DNA of 64,000 bases, from the NCBI GenBank assembly GCA_964036155.1, contig OZ038423.1:46515249-46579248 (forward strand), read 5' to 3'. Each line of letters opens with the position of its first letter. The first letter of the stretch is position 1. Made by a program: the position numbers and the translations under genes. The notes beneath the pieces are model-generated. The model was not told where the DNA came from. It made no database searches and saw nothing but the letters and a program-made list of their open reading frames with translations. The DNA comes from Diploscapter coronatus (taxonomy: Eukaryota > Nematoda > Chromadorea > Rhabditida > Rhabditidae). Shown piece by piece: positions 48,438 through 60,213 of this stretch.

Positions 48438-49615
48438 ATTGTTTGAAATGTAGAAATATTTAGGCAGTCTGAAAAATGCACAATAATTCGTTTGCGTTTG
48501 AACGCTTAGAGCGGCGTCTTCTCTTCTTTCTCGCCCCATTTGGACTCTCGACAAACATAACTCAATGCAAAAAATCGATATTTTATAAAATTTCTAATGA
48601 TGAGAAATAATATCATTAGCCAACTAATGGATAAAAATAAGAAATATCGGTAACTTCTATCGGCGAAATGAATTCGTAAAGCCGAAAATAAGCGGCAAAA
48701 GAGGAAAAGAAGAAAATACTGAGATAGTTCTGAAAACAAGAGACGGAAAGAAGAAAAATAACGAGAGAGCATGAGAAAATAATAGGCGAAGGAGAAAAGA
48801 CAGCTGAGATGGCAGGCGACGAAACAACCCCGGCCAGCGAACAACAGCAAATGGCTATGAATTTTTCGAGGGACGAAAAAGGGACAACAGACCTATGAAC
48901 TTTTCTACCCCGAAAAATAGGTGGGGTTTCGGGGCAACGGGGTTTCCTCCTTCGAATAACAATAAAATCAACAAAGATTGGTCAGAAAAATAGCGGCCTT
49001 CAGTCGCTACACAAACCAAGTGTAAATGACTAAATTGGTATTGATGAAAAGCCAATCAACAAATTGGGTGGAAAAATGACTTTGATTGAATAGATATCAG
49101 GTAAAAATAACCCAGAAAATTTACTATAAAGTCAAATATATCAAACAATTAAATAAATGGAGATCAGATTTTCTAAATAACGTAACAACTATATTATATA
49201 TATATATATATTCATAATTAAATACCAGGATTCGCGTGAGGCTCAATTTTTTTCATAACTCAGATGAACCTCGTGTGAATCTCATGTGAATTGAAAGTTC
49301 ACGCGAGAGGACTTTAGCACAAGCCCAGATAAATACTCTAACTCTATTATTTAATAGTATATGTAAATGCAGTTATGAAACTAATTGAATTTCGAAAATC
49401 ATTAGATCGATGAATTATGATTCATATATGTGCGAAATTGATTAGAAGAGACGCAATCTGTAAGGCGCTTACTGCCATTCGTAGTCCATGGCTTTTCTTT
49501 CCAAGAGAAAGGTCTTATCACTCCCTTTAAAGCAAGAATATTGATGCTGAACAACCTTTTCTGTGGTTCAGAATAACCATTTAAATTTTTTATTATTTTC
49601 TCATAACTATTCGAA
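48438..49615. other. Divergent spacer between the 106-residue gene and the PLD3-like gene
   Basis: AT-rich, with a (TA)n run at about 49194-49211. A small frame at about 48809-48898 beginning MAGDETTPASE has no splice context. Otherwise promoter-type sequence with no exon seen. Confidence 0.5.
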
Positions 49616-52600
49616 ATGTCTATGCGACATTTGCAATTATTCTCCCATTCCTTAGTACTATTAATCGCTGTGCTAACAACTTCAGGTATATGGATTGGGG
49701 TAAGCTAGTATTAAAAGCTACATTTAAGTTAAAATTTTCAGAGCTATTATCTCTTCCGAAATACAAATAGTAATAATTCAAACGGTGGCGGCAATTCTTC
49801 AGTGTCTTCATCAGTGAACTATTATGATAATTCGACTAAGATCACAAATTACTATATGTGCGATGAGAAGGATCCGTATGCAAAGTGTGGAAAACCTGAT
49901 GCATTTAAGTGTCCGGATACTTGCGAGTAAGAAAATTAGCATAATCTAAGATGTAAATTAAAAATTGGGAAAAGTCTTTGAATGAGTATAATTTCATAGT
50001 TCTCCATCCAAAATACATAATCATGTGAGGTAGATATTAACATTTGAAAAATATTAAATCAATTATATAGTTAAGAAAAAATATATTCTAAATATATGAT
50101 AAAGTATGATATAAAGTGAAATTGAACTTTTAATTTACCAATCAAACGCCACTATTATTAAGGATCGTAATTTGTGAGTCGATACCGGCCGGATTAGTTT
50201 TTGATTCGAAATATCCAATCTTTAACAAAACGACTGATTGCTGGCTGAGGTTATTAAGTAAGCCTAGAGATTAAAAACGATGCTTCACCTACCTGATTTT
50301 TACTTTGATAAGGAAGACATGAATCAAATTTTGTTTTTAAAAGTTTCATATTATTAGCATATTTAATTAATATAAACAATTTCTCGTGTATAAAAGGTTG
50401 ACATATTTTCAACATAGTGCATTTCTAAAACAATTTATTTATCATAATATGTATAAAATTACATTTTTAATAGGATATAATTCATTTCAGATGAAGCCCA
50501 AAACGATGTGACCATAGCTTCATACTATTGGAGTTTACTCGCCGAAGATACAGGAGACAACTACACGACTGATTCAACTAACACTTCTATGGATGGAAAA
50601 CAAATCTATGACCAAATCCTGGCTACCGCAAACCGAGGAGTGAATTTCCGGATCGCCCAAACTTATAACCAGGGCGGTTATGCTGAAACTGAAAACCTGA
50701 TGCAGGCTAGCAATGGGAGAATCCAAGTTAGGTCATTGGACTTCAAGAATTGGTATATGATTTTAAATGAAGATCAGCTTTAATAGTTTAATTTTAGGTA
50801 CCCCGGGGGCATTTTACATACGAAATCGTGGTCGGTTGACGGTAAACATATCTATATCGGAAGCGCTAATTTTGACTGGCGATCTCTTACTCAAGTTTGG
50901 ATTTTTTCCTCTATCTGAAAAATTTTCAAGTCCTAGGTAAAAGAGTTGGGCATAGCCGCTTATAATTGTCCTTGTTTGGGCCAAGATTTGCAAAATTTAT
51001 TAGAGATCTATTGGCAAATGGGTGCGCCCGGTGCGAAGTTTCCTGATTTGTAAAAATAACCTTAAATTAGATTAAAATAAATCAGAATAAATTCAGGTGG
51101 CCAGCAAATCTATCAACCCCAGCAACCCACGAAACGCCTACGTTTGTTCCTCAGGTATATATTATTCAAAAACTTTCATTTTAGTGTTAAACTAAAGATA
51201 TGACGATGTTGCATGAGCAGATTCCCTATTCCATAAACTCAAATTCCCCACAATCTCATTTCTCGTTGGTCTCAATCTCATCATATCACTCTTCACTGCA
51301 TGCAATAAGCCCGATTTTGAAAGTTAACGTGTTATCTTGTGAGAGTGAGTGATAAATGACGGTATTTTTGCTCAAAAAGTCGCACTTCTTTCTCCAACAA
51401 GTGCGACTTCGAAGTTGGTGCTTCTTAGGCAAAAAATACCGCCACAGGAAATCGGAAAAGGGTTTTCGGTGAAGTTTTGCATCCGGTCTCTGGGCCGTCC
51501 GAGGTTGACGGCCAAAAGAGTCATCGGAAATAACCAACTAAGATATATTGGCAGTTTAAACTAATGGTCATAGATGAACATTAGCTTTATACAATTTCAG
51601 AAATACGGGAATCAAGCAATGTATATCACCGCGTCGCCCCCAGGCTTCAAAGCATGTGGACGTGAGGATGACCTACAGGCTATGATTAAAATACTCGATA
51701 GTGCTCAGGTATTTCAATGATTTCAATTTATAAATTAAAAATTTATATTATTTGATCTCAGGAATACGCAAATCTAGCAGTAATGGACTATTCTCCCGCT
51801 ACTCTGTATATGGGCGACAATAATAACAAGTCAAATTCATTTTGATTATAAAAGCTATTGAATATTTATGTCTTAGATGGCTACCCGAATTTGACAATGC
51901 AATTAGACGGGCTGCTTTCGAGCGACAAGTTGGAGTTCGGTTCATGTTATCCCGATGGCCTCATACTTCTCATGAAGTCTTTTTTTTTTTTTAAATTTAC
52001 ATAAAAAGTATTTTAAAAGATTAATTATTTAGTTCTATGGCTATATGCATTCGTTAGCGTCTATTAGTGAAACGCTACCATATCATTGGGGTATAATTAT
52101 TTTAATTTTAATTTTTTTTAGTATTAGTTTTAGTTGGCCAAAACCACACTAAAAAAGGTTTTATCGACGTTAAATTTATCGAAGTTCCCACTATGCAGTA
52201 CGGAAAGATACCATATGCTCGGGTCTATCATAATAAGTACTTCGTCACTGAAAGTTCTGCTTACATAGGTATTAATTATTTTTAACAAGGGTATTATTTT
52301 AATTATTTTAAAATAAAGAAAATTAGGAACCTCAAATTGGAGTCCGGATTATTGGATGTACACTGCGGGAATAGGTTTGGTGATTCGAAATGACGACACT
52401 TCGCAGGTAAATGGGAAGTCTCGCTATATCGCAAATTTGAGAGTTGGATTTTATAACCTAACTCATAAATATGATTTCGTCATGCTGCAAAATTTAATTT
52501 TAAAAGAATGTTTTAGCCCTCCAAATTAGTGCAACAATTGAATTCGATATTTGAAAGGGATTGGAACAGTACTTACACGATCCCTCTGAGCATGTTCGAT

Positions 52601-52678
52601 GATTATGGCAACTGGATAAATGGGACCTCAACTACTCCGAGACCCACTACTACGCCAAAACCGAGTACGACCAAATGA
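49616..52678 (+). CDS. PLD3/PLD4-like phospholipase D family protein, type II membrane
   Basis: Exons: 49616-49699, 49742-49926, 50163-50257, 50491-50752, 50798-50894, 50937-51049, 51097-51154, 51601-51708, 51762-51829, 51877-51976, 52033-52090, 52134-52268, 52327-52406, 52517-52678; 534 residues. A hydrophobic anchor ([16 protein letters not shown]) lies near the N-terminus, followed by an Asn/Ser-rich stem. HKD motif 1 is [21 protein letters not shown]. Motif 2 is [18 protein letters not shown], with Glu in the Asp place, exactly the PLD3/PLD4 pattern. Also shared are [28 protein letters not shown] and [10 protein letters not shown]. Relatives are lysosomal 5' exonucleases or lipid enzymes rather than classical phospholipases. 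The C-terminal Thr/Pro tail ([15 protein letters not shown]) is mucin-like. Poly(A) signal at 52899, so the 3' UTR includes the MITE at 52727. Confidence 0.94.
51360..51441. repeat. Nested inverted repeat in PLD3-like intron 7
   Basis: A perfect stem of AGTCGCACTT / AAGTGCGACT (51378-51387 and 51399-51408) has an 11-nt loop. Outside it lie CGGTATTTTTGC (51360-51371) and GCAAAAAATACCG (51429-51441). The host intron (446 nt) is the longest of the gene, as if an element had inserted. Confidence 0.5.
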
Positions 52679-52726
52679 AAAAAGACAGATAATTTTTTGA
52701 TTTCAATGAAATTATTGTATTCCCAC

Positions 52727-52842
52727 CAGGGCTGTAACGGAATTCCGTTCCGTTCCGTTTAATTCGGAATTCCGAGCATTTTTGGTCAATTCTCGGAATT
52801 CCGTTCCGAAATTTTGCAAAATTTGATTCCGTTACAGCCCTG
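52727..52842. mobile_element. hAT-type MITE (116 bp) with perfect 8-bp target duplication
   Basis: The termini CAGGGCTGTAACGGAAT and ATTCCGTTACAGCCCTG are perfect 17-bp inverted repeats. The flanking 8-mer ATTCCCAC occurs directly at 52719-52726 and at 52843-52850. The interior is made of degenerate GGAATTCCG/TTCCG units that can fold into a long hairpin. It sits in the 3' UTR of the PLD3-like gene, before its poly(A) signal. Confidence 0.92.
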
Positions 52843-52969
52843 ATTCCCACAAGCCAATATAATCTTCTTGACGAGCTTTACATTTTTATTTTCACACAAA
52901 TAAATGAATTTAAGCTGATCGTACTATCAATACCTGCAATATAAGAGGCACTTTTGATTTTAATAAAAA

Positions 52970-54949
52970 CTACTGAAGCGTTTTCACAAAGTCTAAGACA
53001 TCCTGAGCGAGAATTTTAGGCTCTTCAAAAGCTGCGAAGTGGCCGAAGTAATATTCCTGAAAATAAAAATTATAAATTTTAAAATCTTGGGAAAACTCTA
53101 ATTACATTATAATGAGTGATATTCAGTTGGCATCTGCTAAGTTCGACGGGATTTCTGTCGAACAGTTCATTCAGGCCAGAGGCGTGGCCCACTGGGATCG
53201 TGATGTAGTGACTAAATCATCAATTTGTTTTCAATCTTAGGTAAACTTTTACCTGTTGAGTTGCATATGCCTTGTATCCAAGAAGTGTTCTCTGTAGAAT
53301 CTCTGGGAATTGACGATATTCCCGTTCACCCAATAGACCATGATGATCGTCAGTAATTCGTCCATTGTGAACTTTCTAAATCCAGAATCAACCTTCTTTC
53401 TTAAAAATTAGAATACTTCGTCAAAGCTCCATCCGGAAAATCTCGATTTTCTTTTAAATTCGTCCAAACTGAGAATTTCTCCAGGATGTAAGCAGCCAGG
53501 CCGATTGGGGAGTCATTTAGAGAAGTTCCTAAATTATTCATTGAAAATTTTTTCTAAAATCAAACACAAACCAACAGTATCCGGTCTAGTTGCTTGAAGA
53601 TGCATGTAGCCGGTCTCAATTGTAATTCGTTTGAAGATCTCAATCGCGTTGTGATCTGGGCCCACATTGGGAGAGGAGAAGAACAGCTTAAATGGTTGTG
53701 TTTAAATTTGAAAATGTACACTTTCCTACACTCGGAAATATTGATCCCATGAAGTGGATGAATGCACATTTGAAAGTGGTGAAGGGCATGATCGGGACCA
53801 TGTTCAAATGCAGGCCAAGAATCTTCTCAGGCCAGAGTCTAGCCATGTTCACCGTGATGATTGATCCCCAATCTGAACAAAGCTGGTCTTCATCAAAATT
53901 TTTACTTCTATGTTTGTCATTGCAATCAGGTTTGCGAGCGCGGAATAAAATAAATCATTCAAATCGAAAACCCACCTCCTCCCTGGAGATAGTACTTGTT
54001 GAATCGAAGCCTTGTCATGAGTCTTTGGAATGTATTAGCCGCTTCAATTTGAGAGTATCCTGTTTTGTGAGGAGATTCACTCCAACCATAGCCTGGAATC
54101 GACGGGGCTACGACTTCGAAGGCTATCTGGAATTGAAATATCTTTTTTCAGATAACCTGAAAATGTAGCTAAATTCGTCACATACTACATTGCGTGAAGA
54201 CAATCTATTGTCTACCACGAAACTTATATTATGTCGTCGTAAATAAACAACTTTTGATATTTCTTTATTTCAAAAAAATTACTTCCGAAGAAATTCCATG
54301 CTTCTTGGGATCCGTGAGCAATGGGATGATCTTGTAGAATTCGTAGACATTCCCAGGCCAGCCGTGCACAATCAACAAAGGATACGTCTTCTTGTAGCCT
54401 GATGTAGGCTTTTGGTGAATGAAATGGACCTGAAAATATACTTCAATCTAGAATTTAAAGAAAAAAGATAGACTGACCTGAATTCCTCCGATTTGTGTTT
54501 TGAAATGTGAAAACGCATTTAGCTGATCCTCGTGCTTCTTCCAGCTATAGGACTTCAACCAATATTCACGAATTTGCTAAAAATGATATTTTCTTTGAAT
54601 AAAGTTGCAAATTTACCTGGAGATATCTGGAATTGAACCCGTAGTAGAAGTTATTAGAGTCTTCCAAGGGTTCATGCGAGATTCTGGCTGATTGAAGACG
54701 ATTTTTCAGATCCTTAAGATAAATTTTAAAATTCTAAAATAAATATCGAAAATCTACATTTAGCACTTCATCCGGCACAGAAATTTTGAATGGTCTAATA
54801 GTTTCATCATCTTTCCTAGGTTGTCCGGGGCCAAACCAGGATTTTTCATCGACTTCAACTTTTTCGGGAACCGAGAAGTAGCTTGAGAAAATAAAGTATC
54901 CACCTAAGGCTAGAAAAGCCCCAACGAAAAATTGCAGTTTAAAGCCCAT
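52970..54949 (-). CDS. Microsomal epoxide hydrolase (alpha/beta hydrolase)
   Basis: Exons in transcript order: 54949-54758, 54712-54617, 54576-54478, 54429-54283, 54126-53976, 53872-53732, 53655-53572, 53528-53417, 53375-53253, 53211-53106, 53056-52970; 445 residues. The N-terminal anchor FFVGAFLALGGYFIFSSYF retains it in the ER. The epoxide-hydrolase N-terminal region (PFKISVPDEVLNDLKNRLQ) follows. Catalytic features: oxyanion motif HGWPG, nucleophile Asp in QGGDWGSIITVNMARLWP (its codon is split by the exon 5/6 junction), [32 protein letters not shown], and the charge-relay His in FGHFAAFEEP. All three catalytic positions appear intact, so hydrolysis of xenobiotic or lipid epoxides is expected. 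The ATG directly follows a TTTTCAG, suiting trans-splicing. Its poly(A) signal (52885-52890, minus) overlaps the 3' end of the PLD3-like transcript. Confidence 0.94.
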
Positions 54950-55532
54950 CTGAAAAGTTAAGTTGATCTGCGGAGAAAATGAGCTTTGGAAAATGGAAAA
55001 CTATTTGCCATTCGAATATTTTCGAAACGACTGATAAGATAAGTATAAAGACGAGACAGAAAATACTGAGTTTGCAAAGGTGTAAACAAGAAAAGAGAAT
55101 GAAATTGTACACTGAAAGACGAAATTGCACAACTTGTTGAAAGTTAGGAATATGAAATAGAAATGTTTACGATCAATGTGGCAAAAAACGAGCAGACGCC
55201 ATTTGACCAGAGCTAAGTAAGAAAAGACTGAAATATACGAGAGAAAGGGATTGATTGACAAAGCGAAAGGGCAGTCGGACACAACAAATACGTTTGAAGT
55301 GAGGCGAGCAGAGCACAAAAACTACACGAAACATTTTGTGAGAGGCTACAATATACTTGACTTGAAAAAGATTATAATTTTTGTTGAACAAAAACTGCTT
55401 AAAAAATCGGGTACCTTTTATTATTATTTTTTTTCAATTTCTAACAAGCTAAGACTGGCTTATTCGGGGGATCACAAGAAATGAATGAATAAAGTACCCG
55501 TTTTGAAGAGATCATTGCATCATCGTTAAACT
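54950..55532. other. Spacer between epoxide hydrolase and the polytopic membrane gene
   Basis: Promoter-side sequence of the epoxide hydrolase and 3' UTR of the upstream minus-strand gene. Several overlapping minus-strand frames at 54939-55391 are Phe/Ser-rich chance frames from AT-rich DNA. Confidence 0.45.
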
Positions 55533-56811
55533 CTAGTCGATCTTCATCAATTTCGGTCTGTTGTCGAGGGGGTAGAAGGAGGTGTACCAGAAGACGGAAT
55601 AGGCTGAAAAATATCAAATTTTATTTCAATAAAAATCCAATTAAATATTTCTTTAGAAAACCTAACTTAGTTTATCGTTTAACGGAAGGGCTTTATTCAA
55701 TCGAAGGGAGAGTAATTTGATTGAAATTTTTAATTTCTCAAAAATTATATTATCTTAGAGGTATAAAATTAACCTATGATTTCCGTGAAATGGGCCATCA
55801 TGACAAGTCCGTTTTGGCTGAAGAATTCGAAGAAACTCGTGAATGCTGAAAGAAGAAAGTTAGGTTCTTATCTCCTCCCAAACTAATCATTTTTTACTTC
55901 AAAGAGCGTTAGGCTAACAATGAGCGCAAAATGATTTATCTTGAGAAATAATTTAAAAAGAAAAAAACCTACAAACTGAAAGGAGCAACTGCAGAAAGCG
56001 ATAGTGGATGCTCGCGCCATAGAAAAACGACACGTAGTAGCACCAGAACTGAAATAAAAATCGATAAATCAATATTTCAATTTATCTGTAAGTCTTACGT
56101 GATGCCTGACTCTGACGACTGGATTCTTGGCGGGGTTGATGAGCAGAAAGAAGTAGATGCCGATCGCGAAACACTGAAGAGAAGACCAGTCTTTTCTTTT
56201 CGACTATTTAGCTATTTGGGAAATAATTATATTCTAATATCGAAACAATGCGAAATAGAGTACGGTCAGGTAAAAAGCATCGTTTTCTTCCTTAAGTAAC
56301 AGTGCAACTATTGTGTTTCTTTCTCAGGACATCGATTTTTAATATATTTTAGCTACTAGGATCTAGGATATAAATATAAGAAAAGGAAAAGTTCTTATTT
56401 GCTTAGGAGAAATTGCAAGACTTGCTCCTACCGCAGCGACATCGCCCAACTTCATCTTCGTGGAGTACGTTCCGGCGTCGACGAGTCGCAGTGTGAGGTA
56501 GAAGTGCGCCAGAAGACAGAGTGCCGGGAAGTAGACCAACATTTGCTCAAAAATTATAATCTCAAAATTAGCAAGCAAAAAGCCTAAAATAAAAATTTCG
56601 AGGAAAAAAACTAGAATTTTCTCCAAAAGAACTTTCAAAATGCCATGTAATGGAAAAATAGCAAAGACTTTTAGATGTGAGGGGATAATAAATGACATCC
56701 CTTTCAGATTTTCCGATAAGTGATAATAATAGGCTTACAGGTATAGCAGAGGATACAGCGGAACTGCCTATGTTTAGCCCTGACGACGGGAGGCAATTCG
56801 TTCGAAATCGA
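55533..56811 (-). CDS. Small polytopic membrane protein, possibly FRAG1/PGAP2-like; 5' end not resolved
   Basis: Exons in transcript order: 56811-56739 (candidate), 56545-56432, 56173-56099, 56048-55973, 55845-55774, 55603-55533 (stop). If translation starts at the ATG 56542, which is 3 nt after a TTTTTGAG acceptor, the protein has 134 residues. The candidate upstream exon (RFRTNCLPSSG...AVSSAIP) joins in frame, and its shape recalls the LPSVSSAI segment of PGAP2, but its own upstream exon is not found. Hydrophobic segments: MLVYFPALCLLAHFYLTLRL, CFAIGIYFFLLIN, HFWCYYVSFFYGASI, LLLSVSFTSFFEFFS and IIAYSVFWYTSFYP. Such proteins act in GPI-anchor remodelling or as Golgi/lysosome membrane proteins. 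The frame across five junctions is firm; the family is only a suggestion. Confidence 0.55.
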
Positions 56812-56999
56812 CTAAAAGCAGGTGATTTGGAGAAATGAACGAAAATTTGAAAGAAAGAAAAATGAAATTCGAATTTTGATCGATGCAACTTGCCGAAAAT
56901 GACTTTCCTTATGCGAAAATCAATATGATTCGTTCGAATTTGAAGTTTATCATTTGTTTACATTTGATGATTCATACATGCTTCAAGACATTCTTCATC

Positions 57000-58772
57000 A
57001 TCTTGAAATAATTGATTCATTGTCAGTATGTCGGGAATAGTAAACTTGAAATTACTTGTGTTGATTAAACTTTCGTTACGGTTAAGATTGGCGGACAATG
57101 CTGGAAGAGCCTCTTGCACTAGCTACCCTCAAACTACTCTTACTTTTTTGTAAAAGTTGCCCCCTTTATTGGAAAATAGCATGGAGAAGAGAAAAGAAAG
57201 GTACCTTCTACAAAAGGGTGAGAGTAACTTGGGGGTAACTAGTGCAGGAGGCCTTGGAATGAAACATTTAGCCATTTTCAACTGCTTACTTTGTACATTT
57301 TGATTCATTCGACCAGAAACTCGGTAATTTTCACCCATTACATGAAATATGTCATGCTGGTGCAAAAGCATTTACTCGAGTAGCTATTTACATGTATGTG
57401 TGCCGAGTCGTAAGCTTCTGCCTTCCTTGCTGTTGCCCGCTCTCGTCGCTGCCCCTAATTAGATCTATCAGGGCTACTGAATCTAAGAATCTCAGTTTCC
57501 TCTCACCTTGCAATTCCAGAGTCATTCTTCACTGCTACAAACAATTTTATTGACATCTCCAGCTTATCTCCACTATTTCATCCGATAACCTTGATTTAAA
57601 AAAGCTAAAAATCATAAGTTTGTATATTGATGATTGGAGCATTGGCTAATTGAATTTTCTTAATCTCACGTCATCCGGTTTCTCAGCTACTTTTCCTATC
57701 CTAATCAGATCAACGAAAAGCCCTGAAAGGCCTCTATTGGCGTTTTGAATACGCCGCGTGTCAAAATAGTGAACAGGGTGGATAGGTTGGGTTAGTTATG
57801 ATGAATTTAGCATCAAAATTATTATCATATCAAGTTGCATACTTTGATGACAGATTCGTCTCAGCCTAAAACTTACCCCAGTCAAATCACGCATCTCAGG
57901 GTAATGGCGAGACTCGCGGGTACCTGCGAGTAAGCTTTGAGCTGAGACTTACCAATATTGTTATTAAATTGACATCCTGCATATTGAGAAGAAAACACTC
58001 TATTCTGCTCGATTTTTGCGATGCTGAGTGATGGCTTCATTCCAGCTCCATCTCATCTCATCTCATCTCATCTTCGTTTTCACTACTCCATTTATATTCA
58101 TCTGTCTATCTGTCTGTCTATTCGTCTATATAGATGAAATGTGGGGCTCTTTTCTCTTCAACCTCTCATAATTAATATTCCAGTTTCCTGTTTTGCCCTC
58201 TCCCGTATCTCTTTCATTTCGCGTTATTTCAAGTACGTGGCTCATGTGAAATGCCCATATATGTTGTCGTCACAGTTTCAGATGAAGAGCACTTCTAAGT
58301 GTGTCCTTAGTTAATCACCCCCTTCCTCTAACCTCTTCTTTTCCTCGATTTTTTCTGCCCCAACCGCTTTGCATACGTAGCCAAGATCATTAGCGCATTG
58401 TGTGTCGGCGCCTGATGAAAATAGCCTTAGCAAATTTCAACATACGGCCACTGGATATTTTATTCAGTAGGCTCAAAATATAGGTTTTTCGTTAAATTTT
58501 CCAAATTTAAGGCTAGGAATGATAGATAAGAAAGAAAATCCAGTGAATTTTACAAATCGCAGTCATAGTAAACTGATAAATTATAAATGGAGTCGAAAAC
58601 ATTGTCATTTCGGGGTCGAAATTTTTCCATCTTTGAACATTTCCGCGAAGATCAGTCTCTTTAAACTCGACTTTTCTCGATTTTCTATGTGAGAAAAGCT
58701 TGAAAACTTTAAAAGTGTACCTTTTGCAGAATTGCGTTCTGAATGCCTTGAGTTCTCGTCACTTTCTGTGGA
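57000..58772. other. Gene-poor region upstream of the globin gene
   Basis: It contains an inverted-repeat element (57109-57253), a (CATCT)n run at about 58045-58070 and a (TCTG/TCTA)n run at about 58100-58130. No exon is supported. It may hide the 5' exons of the minus-strand polytopic gene, plus the globin promoter. Confidence 0.5.
57109..57253. mobile_element. Near-palindromic MITE-like element (145 bp)
   Basis: The left arm starts GCCTCTTGCACTAGCTACCC and the reverse complement of the right arm starts GGCCTCCTGCACTAGTTACC; the pairing continues for about 45 nt (ACTCTTAC / ACTCTCAC, TTTTGTA). Nearly the whole element folds into one hairpin. No target duplication is evident. Confidence 0.65.
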
Positions 58773-59958
58773 ATGGGAGCCACTCAGTCTGTAACTGATC
58801 CGACAAAGAAGGAGAAGGTTGAAAAGTTGTTCCGAGCCAACAATCGGTCGAACCGAAGTCGGAGTTTGGACACCAGACAGGAGCAGAGACCATCGAGGTA
58901 AAAATTTCGGAATTTGGATGTTAAATTTTGCCCCCATGGAGTTCAACTTCAGGCTTCTGAAGTTAAATTTAACTCAATGAAATTAGAAATCAACTTTCAG
59001 ACCGGTAGGCTCAAGTCACTCTGCGAAATTCCCCAAAAACCGCTGCATTTCCCAATACCACAAGAAAAGTACAGATAATTCGAATCGTGAGTTTTCTGAA
59101 CCCCTGTAAGCATAAAAATTAGCCAAATTTAGAGACTTCGAGCAATGGAGGTTCCATATCTGGATTGACTAGGGAGGAGAAAAGGATAATTCAGGTATTA
59201 TACCCGAAAAATACTTTTTGCAGAATATTCATTTTTAAGGTGTGCTGGTTCAAATGTAACCAAAAACAGCTAAGAAAATGTGCCGAGGATATTTTTGCGG
59301 ATATTTTGCACATGGACGACGATTTACTGAGGCTTTTTCGACTTGTATGGCATTTTTTCTGAATTTTTCAAAAAAGTATCAAACTTAGGACCATATACAG
59401 TCAAATCGTTTGAGAGACGCTGAGTTTTTCAAATCTCACGCGAGTAATTTCGCGATAGTTCTGAGTTTGGTGGTAACGAATTTACAAGAGCATGTCGAAC
59501 AGGCCTGTGAGGCTTTACAGGTAAGTCAAATTCTGGAATTTGTTGATTTTCTGGATTTTTTATTCCAGAATCTCGGTAGGCAACATGCCGCCTTCCTAGA
59601 TAAATTCTTCCAATCCATGTACTGGGATACATTTACGGACTGTTTTGAAAGGAACCCCCCGCCGGCCTTCAGAAAGGGTAGTGAACGCGAGGTAAGTGTC
59701 AGACAAGTTCTATTAATTCGAAAATTTTTAGGCTTGGTCCCGAATGATACTTTTTATCATCGCCCAAATGAAGATCGGCTTTCAGGTATCATATTAATGA
59801 AAGTTTGAATCCTAGATTTAAAATGCTATGCCTATTCTTTTCACTTTAAACTCAGATCTAAAGACAAATCTGAATTTTAAATTACTATGTTATGATTTCA
59901 GAAGGCGGTTAGTGAGCAGCGTACTGAACAGCGTCTATCTGTTCCCCAAATCTACTGA
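58773..59958 (+). CDS. Nematode-type globin with N-terminal myristoylation signal
   Basis: Exons: 58773-58897, 59001-59086, 59133-59194, 59240-59344, 59389-59520, 59569-59691, 59732-59785, 59902-59958; 247 residues. The start MGATQS fits the myristoylation consensus (Gly2, Ser6). A basic, Ser-rich leader of about 85 residues follows, then the globin fold begins near LTREEKRIIQ and VCWFKCNQKQLRKCAEDIF. The E helix is FFKSHASNFAIVLSLVVTNL, with His at the distal E7 place. The F helix has NLGRQHAAF with the proximal His, and the G/H region is WDTFTDCFER...AWSRMILFIIAQMKIGF. Heme binding is therefore expected. Relatives in C. elegans include the acylated, membrane-bound redox-sensing globin GLB-26, so a signalling rather than oxygen-transport role is likely. 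Confidence 0.87.
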
Positions 59959-60213
59959 ACAGCTTTGTAAATATTTCATCATCGCTTCAAATTCAACTTA
60001 ATCTCATTTTCCGAGATATTCTAATACTTTTGGATTGCTCAAATTGACATTATCATGGTGCTAAATATTTTAATTGTCATGAGTATCAGTAAAGATTGAT
60101 ATGATGGTCAATAATAGCGATAAAAGCTGAGGTAAGGAATACTGCAAAGTGATAAAGAGAGATCAATAATAATACAAGTTTTGCACGATTGAGTAAAAAA
60201 TAATCTGACTGAA

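Noticed and set aside
48809..48898. 29-codon frame MAGDETTPASEQQQ... upstream of the PLD3-like gene
   Set aside because: No donor, no homology and no conserved context; could be a uORF but nothing supports it.
54939..55391. Stacked minus-strand Phe/Ser/Val-rich frames resembling a polytopic protein
   Set aside because: They lie between the epoxide hydrolase start and the next gene, lack splice sites that extend them, and resemble shadows of AT-rich DNA.
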